Shown here: in pieces, positions 24,513-32,128 of the stretch
Layout: every line of letters begins with the position of its first letter
How positions within the stretch are numbered: the stretch's first letter is position 1
Origin: JAGXIT01 sp049293335
Lineage (GTDB): Bacteria; Patescibacteriota; Saccharimonadia; Saccharimonadales; UBA4665
Assembly (NCBI GenBank): GCA_049293335.1
Contig: JBATSO010000018.1
Location: 1 to 48,254, forward strand
Direction: 5' to 3'
Length of the DNA stretch: 48,254 bases
Program-made: the position numbers and the translations under genes
Notes under the pieces: generated by a model
Seen by the model: only the letters and a program-made list of their open reading frames with translations
What the model was told of the DNA's origin: nothing
Database searches by the model: none

Positions 24513-25899
24513 ACAACCCATATGCTACCGCGCCAATGGCAACTGCCGCAAGTACCCCTGGGTGAACTGAGGTCGATTTAGCGGTTTCAGTCGGCCGTGT
24601 AGTCGTGGCCGTCTGTTTGGTGGTGCTAGCAGCTTTTTTAGTTGTTTTGGTAGCTTTTGCTGCCGAAGTAGTCTTTGTGGCAGCCCCCTTTACCGCAGCC
24701 TTACTGGGGGCAGCAGCCGAGACTGTTAGTTTCTTTACCGCCGTGGCAGCCGAAGCAATTGGTTGCGCTACAATGTTCGTTTCTTGTGGGGTCGACTTGG
24801 TGGTCCAATACCACACACCATTCGCCAGTACCCACGCTTGCCCATCGGGCGCGGCGTCGTAGGGGTCAGACTGGGCAATCACTGCGCTGTTTTTATCGAG
24901 CAAACTTGCCTGGCCTGACGTATTGCTCATACTAAGCCCCGTTTGGCTGGCGTAGAACGCCCTAAAACTCTTTGGTTGCAGGGTCGTACCCTGTGGAAAC
25001 GCATAGTTGTGTTTAGTTGTAAGCCCCGTTTGTATGGTAAAGCCCGAAAGGTCGAACACCGCATCGTTTGAGTTATATAGTTCTACAAACTCATCGGTTG
25101 CATCGGTGCCTGTTCCACCTGGGTTTGGTAACAGCTCAGTAATAAGCGGCGGCGCTAAGCCTGCGTTTGCATTTGGGTTTGTAATAACTTCTGTTGGTTG
25201 CGTACCTTCTGCTACACTTTCAATAATTGCGGGCGGTTCCACGGGCTGGGCCGCCCACGAGACTACCTCTGGCGCTGATGGTTGACTAGGGTTAGTGCCT
25301 ACACCCGCGAGCGTCAACGAACAATCTACCAAGTTTCCGACCCGCCACGGCTTGCCGTAGGAGGGGTCATGGTACCACACCGCATAGCTCATACCAGCCG
25401 TTTCTTTGCGTAGATCAATTTGGTCAAGTGTGGTAGCAGTAGCGCCTGGCTTTATCCAGTTAACGCTGTCTACCGTGGTAAAAGTACTGGCAAGCCCCAT
25501 ACTTTGCAGTTTGCGGACCACCAAGGTGCCTTTTGTATCGCTCAGCGAAACCGATAACTTCGAAATCAAAACTGCATCGCAGGTCGTGGCACCATCGCTC
25601 GTTAGCAGTAGCGCCTGGCCTGTAGCGAGCGCTCGGGCAGGCAGTTGCTGCGTAGGTATAATTGCCCCTGGGTTCTGCGTGTCGCTGCTAGAATACCCCA
25701 ACCAATATTCACTAAGGTCAGCAATATTTTCGGTTGCCTGTAGCACCACAAACTCATCGCCTGTAATTTTTATTTCTCGTATAAGTAACGGCGGCGCTGT
25801 AACGCTAAACGTTTCTGCCCACGCCCGCGCTGGAGCAAGGCTTAAGGTTAAAAGGGTTAATATTGTGCCCACCCGCCAAAGTGTAGCGAGATATTTCAT
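24460..25899 (-). CDS. Secreted lamin-tail-domain surface protein
   Basis: 479 aa from the ATG at 25899, where a signal peptide starts (cut near AWA/ETF). Two lamin-tail (LTD) domains: one about residues 35-120 (IREIKITGDEFVVLQA) and a clearer one about 250-360 (ITELLPNPGG...DEFVELYN, FDLSGFTIQTG). A Thr/Lys/Ala-rich linker follows, then one membrane helix and a basic tail, with no LPxTG-like motif, so it is probably membrane-anchored. A TTGCCC, 18 bp, TACACT promoter ends 12 bases before the ATG. Bacterial LTDs are often linked to surface or nuclease proteins; function unknown here. Confidence 0.8.
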   Translation of the reverse strand: MKYLATLWRVGTILTLLTLSLAPARAWAETFSVTAPPLLIREIKITGDEFVVLQATENIADLSEYWLGYSSSDTQNPGAIIPTQQLPARALATGQALLLTSDGATTCDAVLISKLSVSLSDTKGTLVVRKLQSMGLASTFTTVDSVNWIKPGATATTLDQIDLRKETAGMSYAVWYHDPSYGKPWRVGNLVDCSLTLAGVGTNPSQPSAPEVVSWAAQPVEPPAIIESVAEGTQPTEVITNPNANAGLAPPLITELLPNPGGTGTDATDEFVELYNSNDAVFDLSGFTIQTGLTTKHNYAFPQGTTLQPKSFRAFYASQTGLSMSNTSGQASLLDKNSAVIAQSDPYDAAPDGQAWVLANGVWYWTTKSTPQETNIVAQPIASAATAVKKLTVSAAAPSKAAVKGAATKTTSAAKATKTTKKAASTTKQTATTTRPTETAKSTSVHPGVLAAVAIGAVAYGLYEYRRDIANRLARFRRH

Positions 25900-26002
25900 A
25901 TAGTGTTTTTTAGTGTATTCCCGTATGTTCCAACAGGGCAAGCAACAGCATTTTAAAAAATGTTTGTTTTTTACAACATGCCGGTAGCCCTCAGTCGAAA
26001 AC

Positions 26003-26031
26003 GCGACACAATAGCCGTATCGCGGTATACT
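26003..26031 (+). promoter_or_regulatory. Promoter of the PRC-barrel gene
   Basis: GCGACA, 17 bp, TATACT (26026-26031), with six bases to the ATG at 26038. The transcript should start at the ATG. Confidence 0.5.
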
Positions 26032-26037
26032 ACTACC

Positions 26038-26553
26038 ATGCTGGTACTAAGCGCCAATTTGCTGGGCAAAAATGTTATGAGCCTTCGTACGGGCCAGCCC
26101 GTAGGCAAAATAACTACCGCCATTATTAACCCTAACAATCTTAAAATAGAGGGGTTTTACTGCCTTGATCGTTTTTCTAAGAAAGAACTGGTGCTGCTGT
26201 ACCAAGACATCCGCGATGTTATTCCGCAGGGCGTAGTTGTGAACGACCACGATGTTCTTGTAGAACCAAAAGAACTCATTCGCCTTAAAGAAACCCTGTC
26301 GATTGGCTTCGAAATTTTGGGCAAACAGGTGGTAACGCTCAGCAAACAACGCCTTGGCAAAGTAACCGACTTTGCAACCGAGGTCGAAACCATGTATATT
26401 CAAAAACTCTACGTTTCACAGGGGTTATTGAAGGGCCTCACCCGCGGTAGTCTTAGTGTAGACCGCTCGCAAATTAACGAAATTACCGAAAAAAAGATAA
26501 TTATAAACGACCTCCTAGACTCCGCCGCCGTCCCCTCTGGCGCCATGGCTTGA
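26038..26553 (+). CDS. PRC-barrel domain protein
   Basis: 171 aa from the ATG at 26038; the open frame runs further upstream but covers the promoter. Two PRC-barrel units: residues about 4-80 (LLGKNVMSLRTGQPVGKI..IEGFY) and about 90-155 (ILGKQVVTLSKQRLGKVTDFA). PRC barrels occur in photosynthetic reaction centres and RimM and generally mediate protein or RNA contacts; here the role is unknown. The last 17 codons (INDLLDSAAVPSGAMA) lie in a 58-bp stretch repeated at 28180-28237. Confidence 0.8.
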   Translation: MLVLSANLLGKNVMSLRTGQPVGKITTAIINPNNLKIEGFYCLDRFSKKELVLLYQDIRDVIPQGVVVNDHDVLVEPKELIRLKETLSIGFEILGKQVVTLSKQRLGKVTDFATEVETMYIQKLYVSQGLLKGLTRGSLSVDRSQINEITEKKIIINDLLDSAAVPSGAMA

Positions 26554-26559
26554 CATTTT
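26502..26559. repeat. 58-bp cassette-boundary repeat, copy 1
   Basis: The 3' end of the PRC-barrel gene plus TTGACATTTT. It is identical by eye to 28180-28237. It contains the -35 box of the next gene. Confidence 0.9.
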
Positions 26560-26578
26560 TGTATATTATTGTTATAAT
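26550..26578 (+). promoter_or_regulatory. Consensus promoter of the 403-aa gene
   Basis: TTGACA (26550-26555), 17 bp, TATAAT (26573-26578): a near-perfect sigma-70 promoter. Seven bases separate it from the ATG at 26586. The -35 box lies inside the duplicated 58-bp block; the -10 box lies outside it. Confidence 0.85.
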
Positions 26579-26585
26579 ACGTAAA

Positions 26586-27797
26586 ATGAGCTACGAGTTC
26601 TCGCCAATACCATTTGAACCTCCTCAGCCCGCTGTTTTGTCAAACATGCCACCAGCTTCTATGTCCAATTTACCCGCTCAGCCAGTAAGCAAGTGGAAGC
26701 CACCATCAAAATCGGTACGTTCACCCAAGCCACCTACACAGGCTCCAAGCGAATTCGCTCCTCACGAACCCATTATGGCCATGCTTGGCATTATGCTTGC
26801 AGAACGGCTAGATCAAGATGGCGCCGTATTGCCTTTTATGATGGAAACTAGTGTAGATATGAATGGAACATATCTTCAAAAGGGTGATTTTACAACAATA
26901 AAAACCGAGGATTATTCCCCTAAATCGTACACTTTATCAGATGGAAACCTCCTACAAGACCCTTGGACAACAGTCAATGAACATAATGTAGTTACTATAC
27001 ACAAACCATCCTCGTCCAATAGCAATAGGAGGCTAGCCAGTTATGTAATGCCCTTGCTTCAGGGCAATCTAGAGGCAATTCGCAAACGGGCTAGCAGCAC
27101 CGACCTAGAGTGCGCTACCGCAGACGCAGCAAAGTTCCGCGAGCTACTCCAAAGTCGTGGCTTTGAGCACGACCATGGCATTGGGTGGCAAGAGGGCGAA
27201 GCCCTTCACTTTAATAAGCAAAGCGAGCAACCAGAAAACAAAGATTTTTCGCCCTTGCGCGTATATGTTTCTAGTGGTGTAGCGGCCTTTGGGGTAGCAA
27301 AAAGCTTACTTGAAGACCCAAATGTAGATATTGATGGTGGTAAAATATGGTACCCCTTAACTGATGTTCGCATGGACGCCCCAATCTTTTATGTTTCTTC
27401 TCACAAGCAGCTTACGTCAGCATTACAAGGCCTATACAATCTTAAGGAAAAAGGTGACCTTGCTGTTTATCCGTCACCATATACGCTCGGTCGCTCTATA
27501 AAGGGCATGGACGGCGTATATGTTGCGCAAGCAGCCTCAGGTGAGTCTTTTAATGGAACTATGGGAGACCTATGGGGCCTGTCGATTATAGATGCTGTTC
27601 GTATACACAACCTGCGTGCAGGCGAGCGTGTAACTACAGCCTGGTACCAACAGGTTGCTCGAACGGCCGTACAGCAAGCAATTGGCCTTGCTCCGCACTT
27701 CGGAGTAAGTTCGGTGCATCATGCCTTTCTTGCCGACCAGCCAGTAGATGCCATTCTTGCAACAATCGCCTCAGTTGAAGCTAAAAACACATGTTAA
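26586..27797 (+). CDS. Unknown protein, possibly HopA1-like domain (cassette gene A)
   Basis: 403 aa from the ATG at 26586; the open frame extends to 26550 but that stretch is the promoter. The first 60 residues are Pro/Ser-rich and disordered (PFEPPQPAVLSNMPPAS). The C-terminal 180 residues carry the order LRVYV..., FYVSS..QLTSAL, YPSPYT, GVYVAQAASGESFN, which reminds me of the HopA1 family (effector and lanthipeptide-lyase-associated fold). That match is from memory and weak. No signal peptide or membrane helix. It occupies the slot between the PRC-gene tail and a recX 3' fragment. A role in contact with the host cell is only a guess. Confidence 0.75.
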   Translation: MSYEFSPIPFEPPQPAVLSNMPPASMSNLPAQPVSKWKPPSKSVRSPKPPTQAPSEFAPHEPIMAMLGIMLAERLDQDGAVLPFMMETSVDMNGTYLQKGDFTTIKTEDYSPKSYTLSDGNLLQDPWTTVNEHNVVTIHKPSSSNSNRRLASYVMPLLQGNLEAIRKRASSTDLECATADAAKFRELLQSRGFEHDHGIGWQEGEALHFNKQSEQPENKDFSPLRVYVSSGVAAFGVAKSLLEDPNVDIDGGKIWYPLTDVRMDAPIFYVSSHKQLTSALQGLYNLKEKGDLAVYPSPYTLGRSIKGMDGVYVAQAASGESFNGTMGDLWGLSIIDAVRIHNLRAGERVTTAWYQQVARTAVQQAIGLAPHFGVSSVHHAFLADQPVDAILATIASVEAKNTC

Positions 27798-27816
27798 TAA
27801 AGTGCGTCTTTTAAAT

Positions 27817-28180
27817 CTATAGGACGGACCTGTAGGCCTGCTATTGCTCTGTTTTAAGTGCTAATATTGCAGATTTTATGTCGTCGTAGGTAAACCCCTG
27901 GCTGGCCAGATAACGCATGAGTTTTTGGTCGTCTTGGTAGCGACTTATTTTGCGCTTTTTTTCAACAAGGTCGCGTAGTAGCGTGCGCTCATCTGTTTCG
28001 TCCTCTTCCAGAACCTGGCGGATGGTGGCGTCACTCACCTTTTTTTGCCGTAGCTCCAACCGAAGCTTTTTGGTACTCGTTGCTTTTAAAAGACGGCGGT
28101 TTGCCACCCAGCGGCGCGCAAACTCTAAATCGTCGACAAACCCCAGTCGCTCCAGTTTTGGGAGGACAGTCCTCCCAAAT
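27817..28180 (-). pseudogene. recX: Duplicated 3' fragment of recX
   Basis: About 97% identical to 29793-30156 (11 differences in 364 bp by eye, no gaps; three amino-acid changes). It holds the C-terminal 112 residues of RecX from FGRTVLPKLERLGF on, plus 24 bases after the stop. It is cut exactly at the outer edge of the TTTGGGAGGAC palindrome. A frame reading on through the antisense of the PRC tail could start at 28224 (MAPEGTAAESRRSFI) but has no ribosome-binding site. Lacking the first 90 residues, it is unlikely to be a working RecX. Confidence 0.9.
28157..28179. repeat. Palindrome b, copy in the recX fragment
   Basis: Arms TTTGGGAGGAC and GTCCTCCCAAA around one central A. It marks the junction between the recX fragment and the PRC-tail copy. 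Confidence 0.9.
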
Positions 28181-28237
28181 ATAAACGACCTCCTAGACTC
28201 CGCCGCCGTCCCCTCTGGCGCCATGGCTTGACATTTT
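28180..28237. repeat. 58-bp cassette-boundary repeat, copy 2
   Basis: An identical copy of 26502-26559 (PRC-gene tail). It begins one base after palindrome b. The TTGACA it carries is not at the right distance from the -10 box of the next gene. Confidence 0.9.
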
Positions 28238-28249
28238 AGTAAAACGTTA

Positions 28250-28278
28250 TTGCTTTATTGTATATAATGTGCTATAAT
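28250..28278 (+). promoter_or_regulatory. Promoter of the 482-aa gene
   Basis: TTGCTT, 17 bp, TATAAT (28273-28278), eight bases before the ATG at 28287. Another TATAAT at 28263 is not matched to a -35 box. Leaderless start expected. Confidence 0.65.
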
Positions 28279-28286
28279 TACTTACT

Positions 28287-29735
28287 ATGATACGCTTACC
28301 CTCTGTTCCCTGTGGCGCCCAAGCCCCCGAGACTATGCCAGAGATCACAGTAGAGTCTCTAGAAGGTAAGTTTTCTCCCCTTGGATTTCAAACCTTGACG
28401 GGGATTGTGAACGACTACAAAAATTCAATTAATGCTACCGCGGGCATTAGCCCAGAACGAGGAGATTCTACTGGCTCTACATCTATAGCCGAATCGCCTT
28501 TTAGCACCTGCGGGAAAGAGTGGCGAAAAGAATGTGCCACACTCCACGCCGAAGCAGAAGGCCTACTACCGAATCTTGAGGAAAACGCCCGAAAGATCAT
28601 CTCTGATGAGTTTGCTGCCTGCGGAGTGCCGCTACCACCTCCAGGACAAACCGTACCAGAAGAACGCCAAGCGGCGGTTAGTATGTTTGAAACCGCCATA
28701 AAAGACCTGCAAGGCCAAACCAGGGGTATTTCAGCCGAACTCAAAAATATGCAAAACAGGTATCTTTGGCTGGTAGGTTCTTTTCTAGGCGACCCCTTGG
28801 TCCCCGAAGATATTGCTACACGCATGAAAGAAGCGCTCGGAGCTCAGCTTGCAAAACTCACCCTGCACGACCCAGCCATCGCACAACCTCCCAAATGGCA
28901 GTTTTTCAAACGCGCCGAATATAATGAACAAGCAGTCGAGCAGGCCGCATTAATACAGAAACGTCTGGGCCGTAGCTTGCCAATGGCAGATGCGGTTATA
29001 AAAGACTATTTCAATAGTGTTCGCGGTGCCCATATGAGAGCCGTATATGGCTACCGCCAACTTATATTAGACAAAGGGTTTGAATCTGATGACACTAGTC
29101 AAATCGATAGCTTCCAGCGTACTCATTACGATGATTTTGGAGAAAACTATCTAATTGCAGTTACCCCAGTCGAGTGGACTGAACGAGTGTTTCAAAGCTG
29201 GCTTAACAACCTCCTATACAGCGATGAAAGCTCGCTCTCGGTATTTTTAGATACTATGGTCAAAAATGATACATGGGCAGATAGAGCAAGGATGGCTCGT
29301 AGTCGGCGAGACCACATGAAAAAGTCCACAGCAGAAAGTCGAGCTTCCACAGATATACCCCTGGCCGCACCAGAAACCTCAGATGCTTCACATGCACAGG
29401 GGTCTGAAACTGGCTCGGCACAAACTATTTTTGAAGACGAACGCCAAGATGTGTTCAATGATATAACGCTATTAATAAACGCCCGACTACCGCGCAACAT
29501 CGAAGCAACCACTCAAAGCCGCTTATACGAAGTTTGTAAGCAATTGTTAAAGACAAAGCCAAGCTCAAGCAAAAAATATCAAATTGGCGACACAGACTCA
29601 CGCATACGTATGCTTAGTAGATTAATAGCGGCGACCCACCCAGATAAAACTAGCGATGGCGACTTATGTAGAATATTTACAAATATGCAGAAAAGCATAC
29701 AGCTTGAAGAAAACCCTCAAGATAAGGCAGTATAA
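28287..29735 (+). CDS. Unknown protein with a C-terminal J-like HPDK motif (cassette gene B)
   Basis: 482 aa, not recognised. Mostly alpha-helical and soluble, with no signal or membrane segment. Residues about 1-130 are helical with a Pro-rich loop (GVPLPPPGQTVPEE); about 340-380 are Ser/Ala/Thr-rich linker. The last 60 residues contain RIRMLSRLIAATHPDKTSDG followed by an amphipathic helix, like helix II, HPD loop and helix III of a J-domain (DnaK partner), though without a clear helix I. It has no similarity to gene A although both sit between the same boundary repeats. The leader is nearly absent. Function unknown. Confidence 0.75.
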   Translation: MIRLPSVPCGAQAPETMPEITVESLEGKFSPLGFQTLTGIVNDYKNSINATAGISPERGDSTGSTSIAESPFSTCGKEWRKECATLHAEAEGLLPNLEENARKIISDEFAACGVPLPPPGQTVPEERQAAVSMFETAIKDLQGQTRGISAELKNMQNRYLWLVGSFLGDPLVPEDIATRMKEALGAQLAKLTLHDPAIAQPPKWQFFKRAEYNEQAVEQAALIQKRLGRSLPMADAVIKDYFNSVRGAHMRAVYGYRQLILDKGFESDDTSQIDSFQRTHYDDFGENYLIAVTPVEWTERVFQSWLNNLLYSDESSLSVFLDTMVKNDTWADRARMARSRRDHMKKSTAESRASTDIPLAAPETSDASHAQGSETGSAQTIFEDERQDVFNDITLLINARLPRNIEATTQSRLYEVCKQLLKTKPSSSKKYQIGDTDSRIRMLSRLIAATHPDKTSDGDLCRIFTNMQKSIQLEENPQDKAV

Positions 29736-29792
29736 AGTTTTTCATTCACTTGGTTTATGACCATTCTAATGGACTTCACTTGTTAATAGTTG

Positions 29793-30156
29793 CTATAGGA
29801 CGGACCTGTAGGCCTGCTATTGCTCTGTTTTAAGTGCTAATATTGCAGATTTTATGTCGTCGTAGGTAAACCCCTGGCTGGCCAGATAACGCATGAGCCT
29901 TTGGTCGTCTTGGTAGCGACTTATTTTGCGCTTTTTTTCAACAAGGTCGCGTAGCATTGTTCGTTCATCTGTTTCGTCCTCTTCCAGAACCTGGCGGATG
30001 ATAGCGTCACTCACCTTTTTTTGCCGTAGCTCCAACCGAAGCTTTTTGGTACTCGTTGCTTTTAAAAGTCGGCGGTTTGCCACCCAGCGGCGCGCAAACT
30101 CTAAATCGTCCACAAACCCCAGTCGCTCCAGTTTTGGGAGGACAGTCCTCCCAAAT
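29793..30156. repeat. 364-bp recX-tail repeat, intact copy
   Basis: The 3' part of the complete recX together with its downstream 24 bases, repeated at 27817-28180. The right boundary of homology is the edge of palindrome b (30133-30155). Confidence 0.9.
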
Positions 30157-30428
30157 TCGTCACTGTAGCCTTTGCGACGAAAATAGTCGTACAGTTCGCC
30201 AGTGCTACGCATACGGCGCGCAACGTACGCAAGCGTCAGAGCATAGGCCTTGTCCTCCTGGGATAGCCTTTTATACTCTGTTACTTCCGCCCGGGAAACT
30301 TCCTGGCCAGACGTAAGGCGGCTTTCTAGCAGCGCCTCGGCACTGAGACTAAAGCTATATTCGCCGTCAACAAATACCGAATATCGCCCCTCCCGCTTCA
30401 CCTGCGCCTTTATAGCCGTGATCTTCAC
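29817..30428 (-). CDS. recX: Regulatory protein RecX
   Basis: 203 aa, which would modulate RecA filaments. Three-helix RecX repeats are visible: YALTLAYVARRMRSTGELYDYFRRKGY, VLPKLERLGFVDDLEFARRWV and the C-terminal LMRYLASQGFTYDDIKSAI. It starts with GTG overlapping the TGA of the hydrolase-Nudix gene. recA lies 1.7 kb upstream on the same strand with two genes between, so a recA-recX operon with insertions is likely. Palindrome b lies inside the gene and is translated in frame as FGRTVLPK, where it fits the family pattern without adding residues. Confidence 0.93.
   Translation of the reverse strand: MKITAIKAQVKREGRYSVFVDGEYSFSLSAEALLESRLTSGQEVSRAEVTEYKRLSQEDKAYALTLAYVARRMRSTGELYDYFRRKGYSDEFGRTVLPKLERLGFVDDLEFARRWVANRRLLKATSTKKLRLELRQKKVSDAIIRQVLEEDETDERTMLRDLVEKKRKISRYQDDQRLMRYLASQGFTYDDIKSAILALKTEQ
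30133..30155. repeat. Palindrome b inside recX
   Basis: The same 23-bp sequence as at 28157-28179, read in frame within RecX. Confidence 0.9.
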
Positions 30429-31576
30429 ACGCTAGCCTTCGCAACATACTCTAAAACTTTACCAAAATAATCATGGCCATGGGGCACAATCTGGTACTGA
30501 GGGTTAGTTGAGCCCATCAACTCATGAAACTCTTCTAGCGAAAACCAACGCACTGCATCAAGCTCACTCACTTGCGGCGTTATAGTTTCATGACCAATTA
30601 AGCCTACCACGTAGACAAACTGCACTTCGTTTTCGATAGTCACTGGTGTGTTTTCTGAGCGCAGACAAGTTCGGTATGTAAATGGTTCGCCCATAATCTC
30701 TGCCCCAAGCGTAATTCCAAGTTCCTCTTTTGCCTCACGCAAAGCTGCTTGCAACGGGCTCTCACCAAAGTCTATATGTCCTGCGGCCGATATATCCCAA
30801 AACCCAGGCCAGGTACGCTTATCTTTAGCTCGCTGTTGCAGCAGTATTTCAACCGTACTGCCAGACTTTCGCCACAACCATACGTGAGACGCACCGTGTA
30901 GAGCACCCGAAGCTGTTTGGTCAGGCCGAAGCGCGTCGTCGGTACACTCAAGCAGCTCGTTATAGCCCTGCCATAGTTCTTGCGGCTCGTTTTTTATTAG
31001 CAGGTGCCTTTTACTTAACTCCTCTGTAAGTTGAGGGAACTGATTGAATGCAGGGCTTTTTTCGAGGTTAAAATGACCCTGGCCAGGTATAATGACCAGC
31101 TCAGCGCTGACTTTGGCTGCGATGTATTCGGCCTGAGGGAGCGGGACGTATGGATCATCATCTGAGTGGATGAGGACGATTTGGCCCTGGACGTTTGCCG
31201 TGACCTGTTGCCATTCGAAGGAAACGTCGAAGAGACGCTCATTCGCTTGCCAGTTTGTAGCAGTGCTTTCACCGCACTCGTTCGTAAAAACAGACACGCA
31301 GATGACTGCTTTTAGTCTCATTGTGCTCTCTTGGGCAATCAAAAGTGCGAGAATTGCGCCTGAAGAGTGCCCAATGATGACCGTATCTTCGTCGAAGGGA
31401 AACGGCATTTCGGTTTGGACAAAATCGAGCCATTCCTGCAAACTTGGCTGCTCAGCGTGGGGCAACTGCGGTAGCCACACTGCATAGCCTGCTGATTCTA
31501 GTTCGCCCTTCAGCCACGCAAACCAATTACTCTCAGGTGACCCCAATGTCCCATGCAAAATGACTGCAGTTTTCAT
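30425..31576 (-). CDS. Fusion of RBBP9/YdeN-like serine hydrolase and Nudix hydrolase
   Basis: 383 aa. The N-terminal 185 residues are an alpha/beta hydrolase of the RBBP9/YdeN type: VILHGTLGSPESNWF, nucleophile Ser71 in GHSSG, an Asp in HSDDDPYVP (about 139-141) and His168 in GQGHF. Residues about 200-383 are a Nudix domain with a complete box from GHIDFGE to REAKEELGI (266-289), of the isopentenyl-diphosphate isomerase-like subgroup. No stop or internal start separates the halves. The reactions may be linked, or the fusion may only fix the ratio; substrates are unknown. It overlaps recX by four bases. Confidence 0.88.
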   Translation of the reverse strand: MKTAVILHGTLGSPESNWFAWLKGELESAGYAVWLPQLPHAEQPSLQEWLDFVQTEMPFPFDEDTVIIGHSSGAILALLIAQESTMRLKAVICVSVFTNECGESTATNWQANERLFDVSFEWQQVTANVQGQIVLIHSDDDPYVPLPQAEYIAAKVSAELVIIPGQGHFNLEKSPAFNQFPQLTEELSKRHLLIKNEPQELWQGYNELLECTDDALRPDQTASGALHGASHVWLWRKSGSTVEILLQQRAKDKRTWPGFWDISAAGHIDFGESPLQAALREAKEELGITLGAEIMGEPFTYRTCLRSENTPVTIENEVQFVYVVGLIGHETITPQVSELDAVRWFSLEEFHELMGSTNPQYQIVPHGHDYFGKVLEYVAKASV

Positions 31577-32121
31577 GTGCTCTCACTTAACCACGATAAA
31601 TCGAGCTCTAGTATTTCAGCGTTATTTTGTTTAGGCATGTCGTAGAAATTTTCGGGATCTTTGCCTTCTTTCAGGCATTCAATGAGGCGTGAAACACCAC
31701 CGTGCGCAACCACGAGTATAGTGCCTGGCATGGCTTTAATTTCTTGGAGCACCGCAGTCACTCTTTTGGCAAAATCTTGCGGATCTTCGGCACCTGGGAA
31801 ATGTATCAATTTTTGGGCTGTCATACCTCGCAGTGGCTCACCCTGAGCTGCGCCAACATTGTATTCCTTGAGGCGCTCATCGGTCGCTATATTGCGTGCG
31901 TCGTAGCCTATGCCTGCTGCAATGATTTGAGCAGTTTCAAGCGTGCGTCTAAGCGAAGAGGCAATGATGGTGTCGATGTGAATGTCCTGTAGTTTTTCGG
32001 CTGCCTGCTTCGCTTGAGCTCGACCACGAGCCGTCAAAAGGCTGTCCTCTGCACCGCCCGCGAAAACTCCTGCAACATTTGCTTCGCTCTCACCATGTCG
32101 AATGTACAGAATTCGGTTCAC
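31573..32121 (-). CDS. Histidine phosphatase (phosphoglycerate mutase family)
   Basis: 182 aa starting at a GTG seven bases after the recA stop; AAGGA lies within the recA end. The phosphate-accepting motif is LYIRHGESEAN, with the second catalytic His in VVAHGGVSR and conserved Arg in SSLRRTLETA. The ADEDPQDFAKRV-type region and short length favour a broad-specificity phosphatase (CobC/GpmB-like) over glycolytic mutase. It overlaps the hydrolase-Nudix fusion by four bases. Confidence 0.88.
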   Translation of the reverse strand: MNRILYIRHGESEANVAGVFAGGAEDSLLTARGRAQAKQAAEKLQDIHIDTIIASSLRRTLETAQIIAAGIGYDARNIATDERLKEYNVGAAQGEPLRGMTAQKLIHFPGAEDPQDFAKRVTAVLQEIKAMPGTILVVAHGGVSRLIECLKEGKDPENFYDMPKQNNAEILELDLSWLSEST

Positions 32122-32128
32122 TGCTGGT

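Noticed and set aside
24460..24570. LPxTG-type signal in the lamin-tail protein
   Set aside because: There is a membrane helix and basic tail, but no xPxTG or LxxTG motif before it.
26550..26585. N-terminal extension of the 403-aa protein (MTFLYIIVIIRK)
   Set aside because: This stretch contains the -35 and -10 boxes of the gene; the hydrophobic appearance comes from the AT-rich promoter.
28180..30156. CRISPR or integron array at the repeated segments
   Set aside because: Only two long unequal repeats, with no short regular spacers, no integrase and no attC-like sites.
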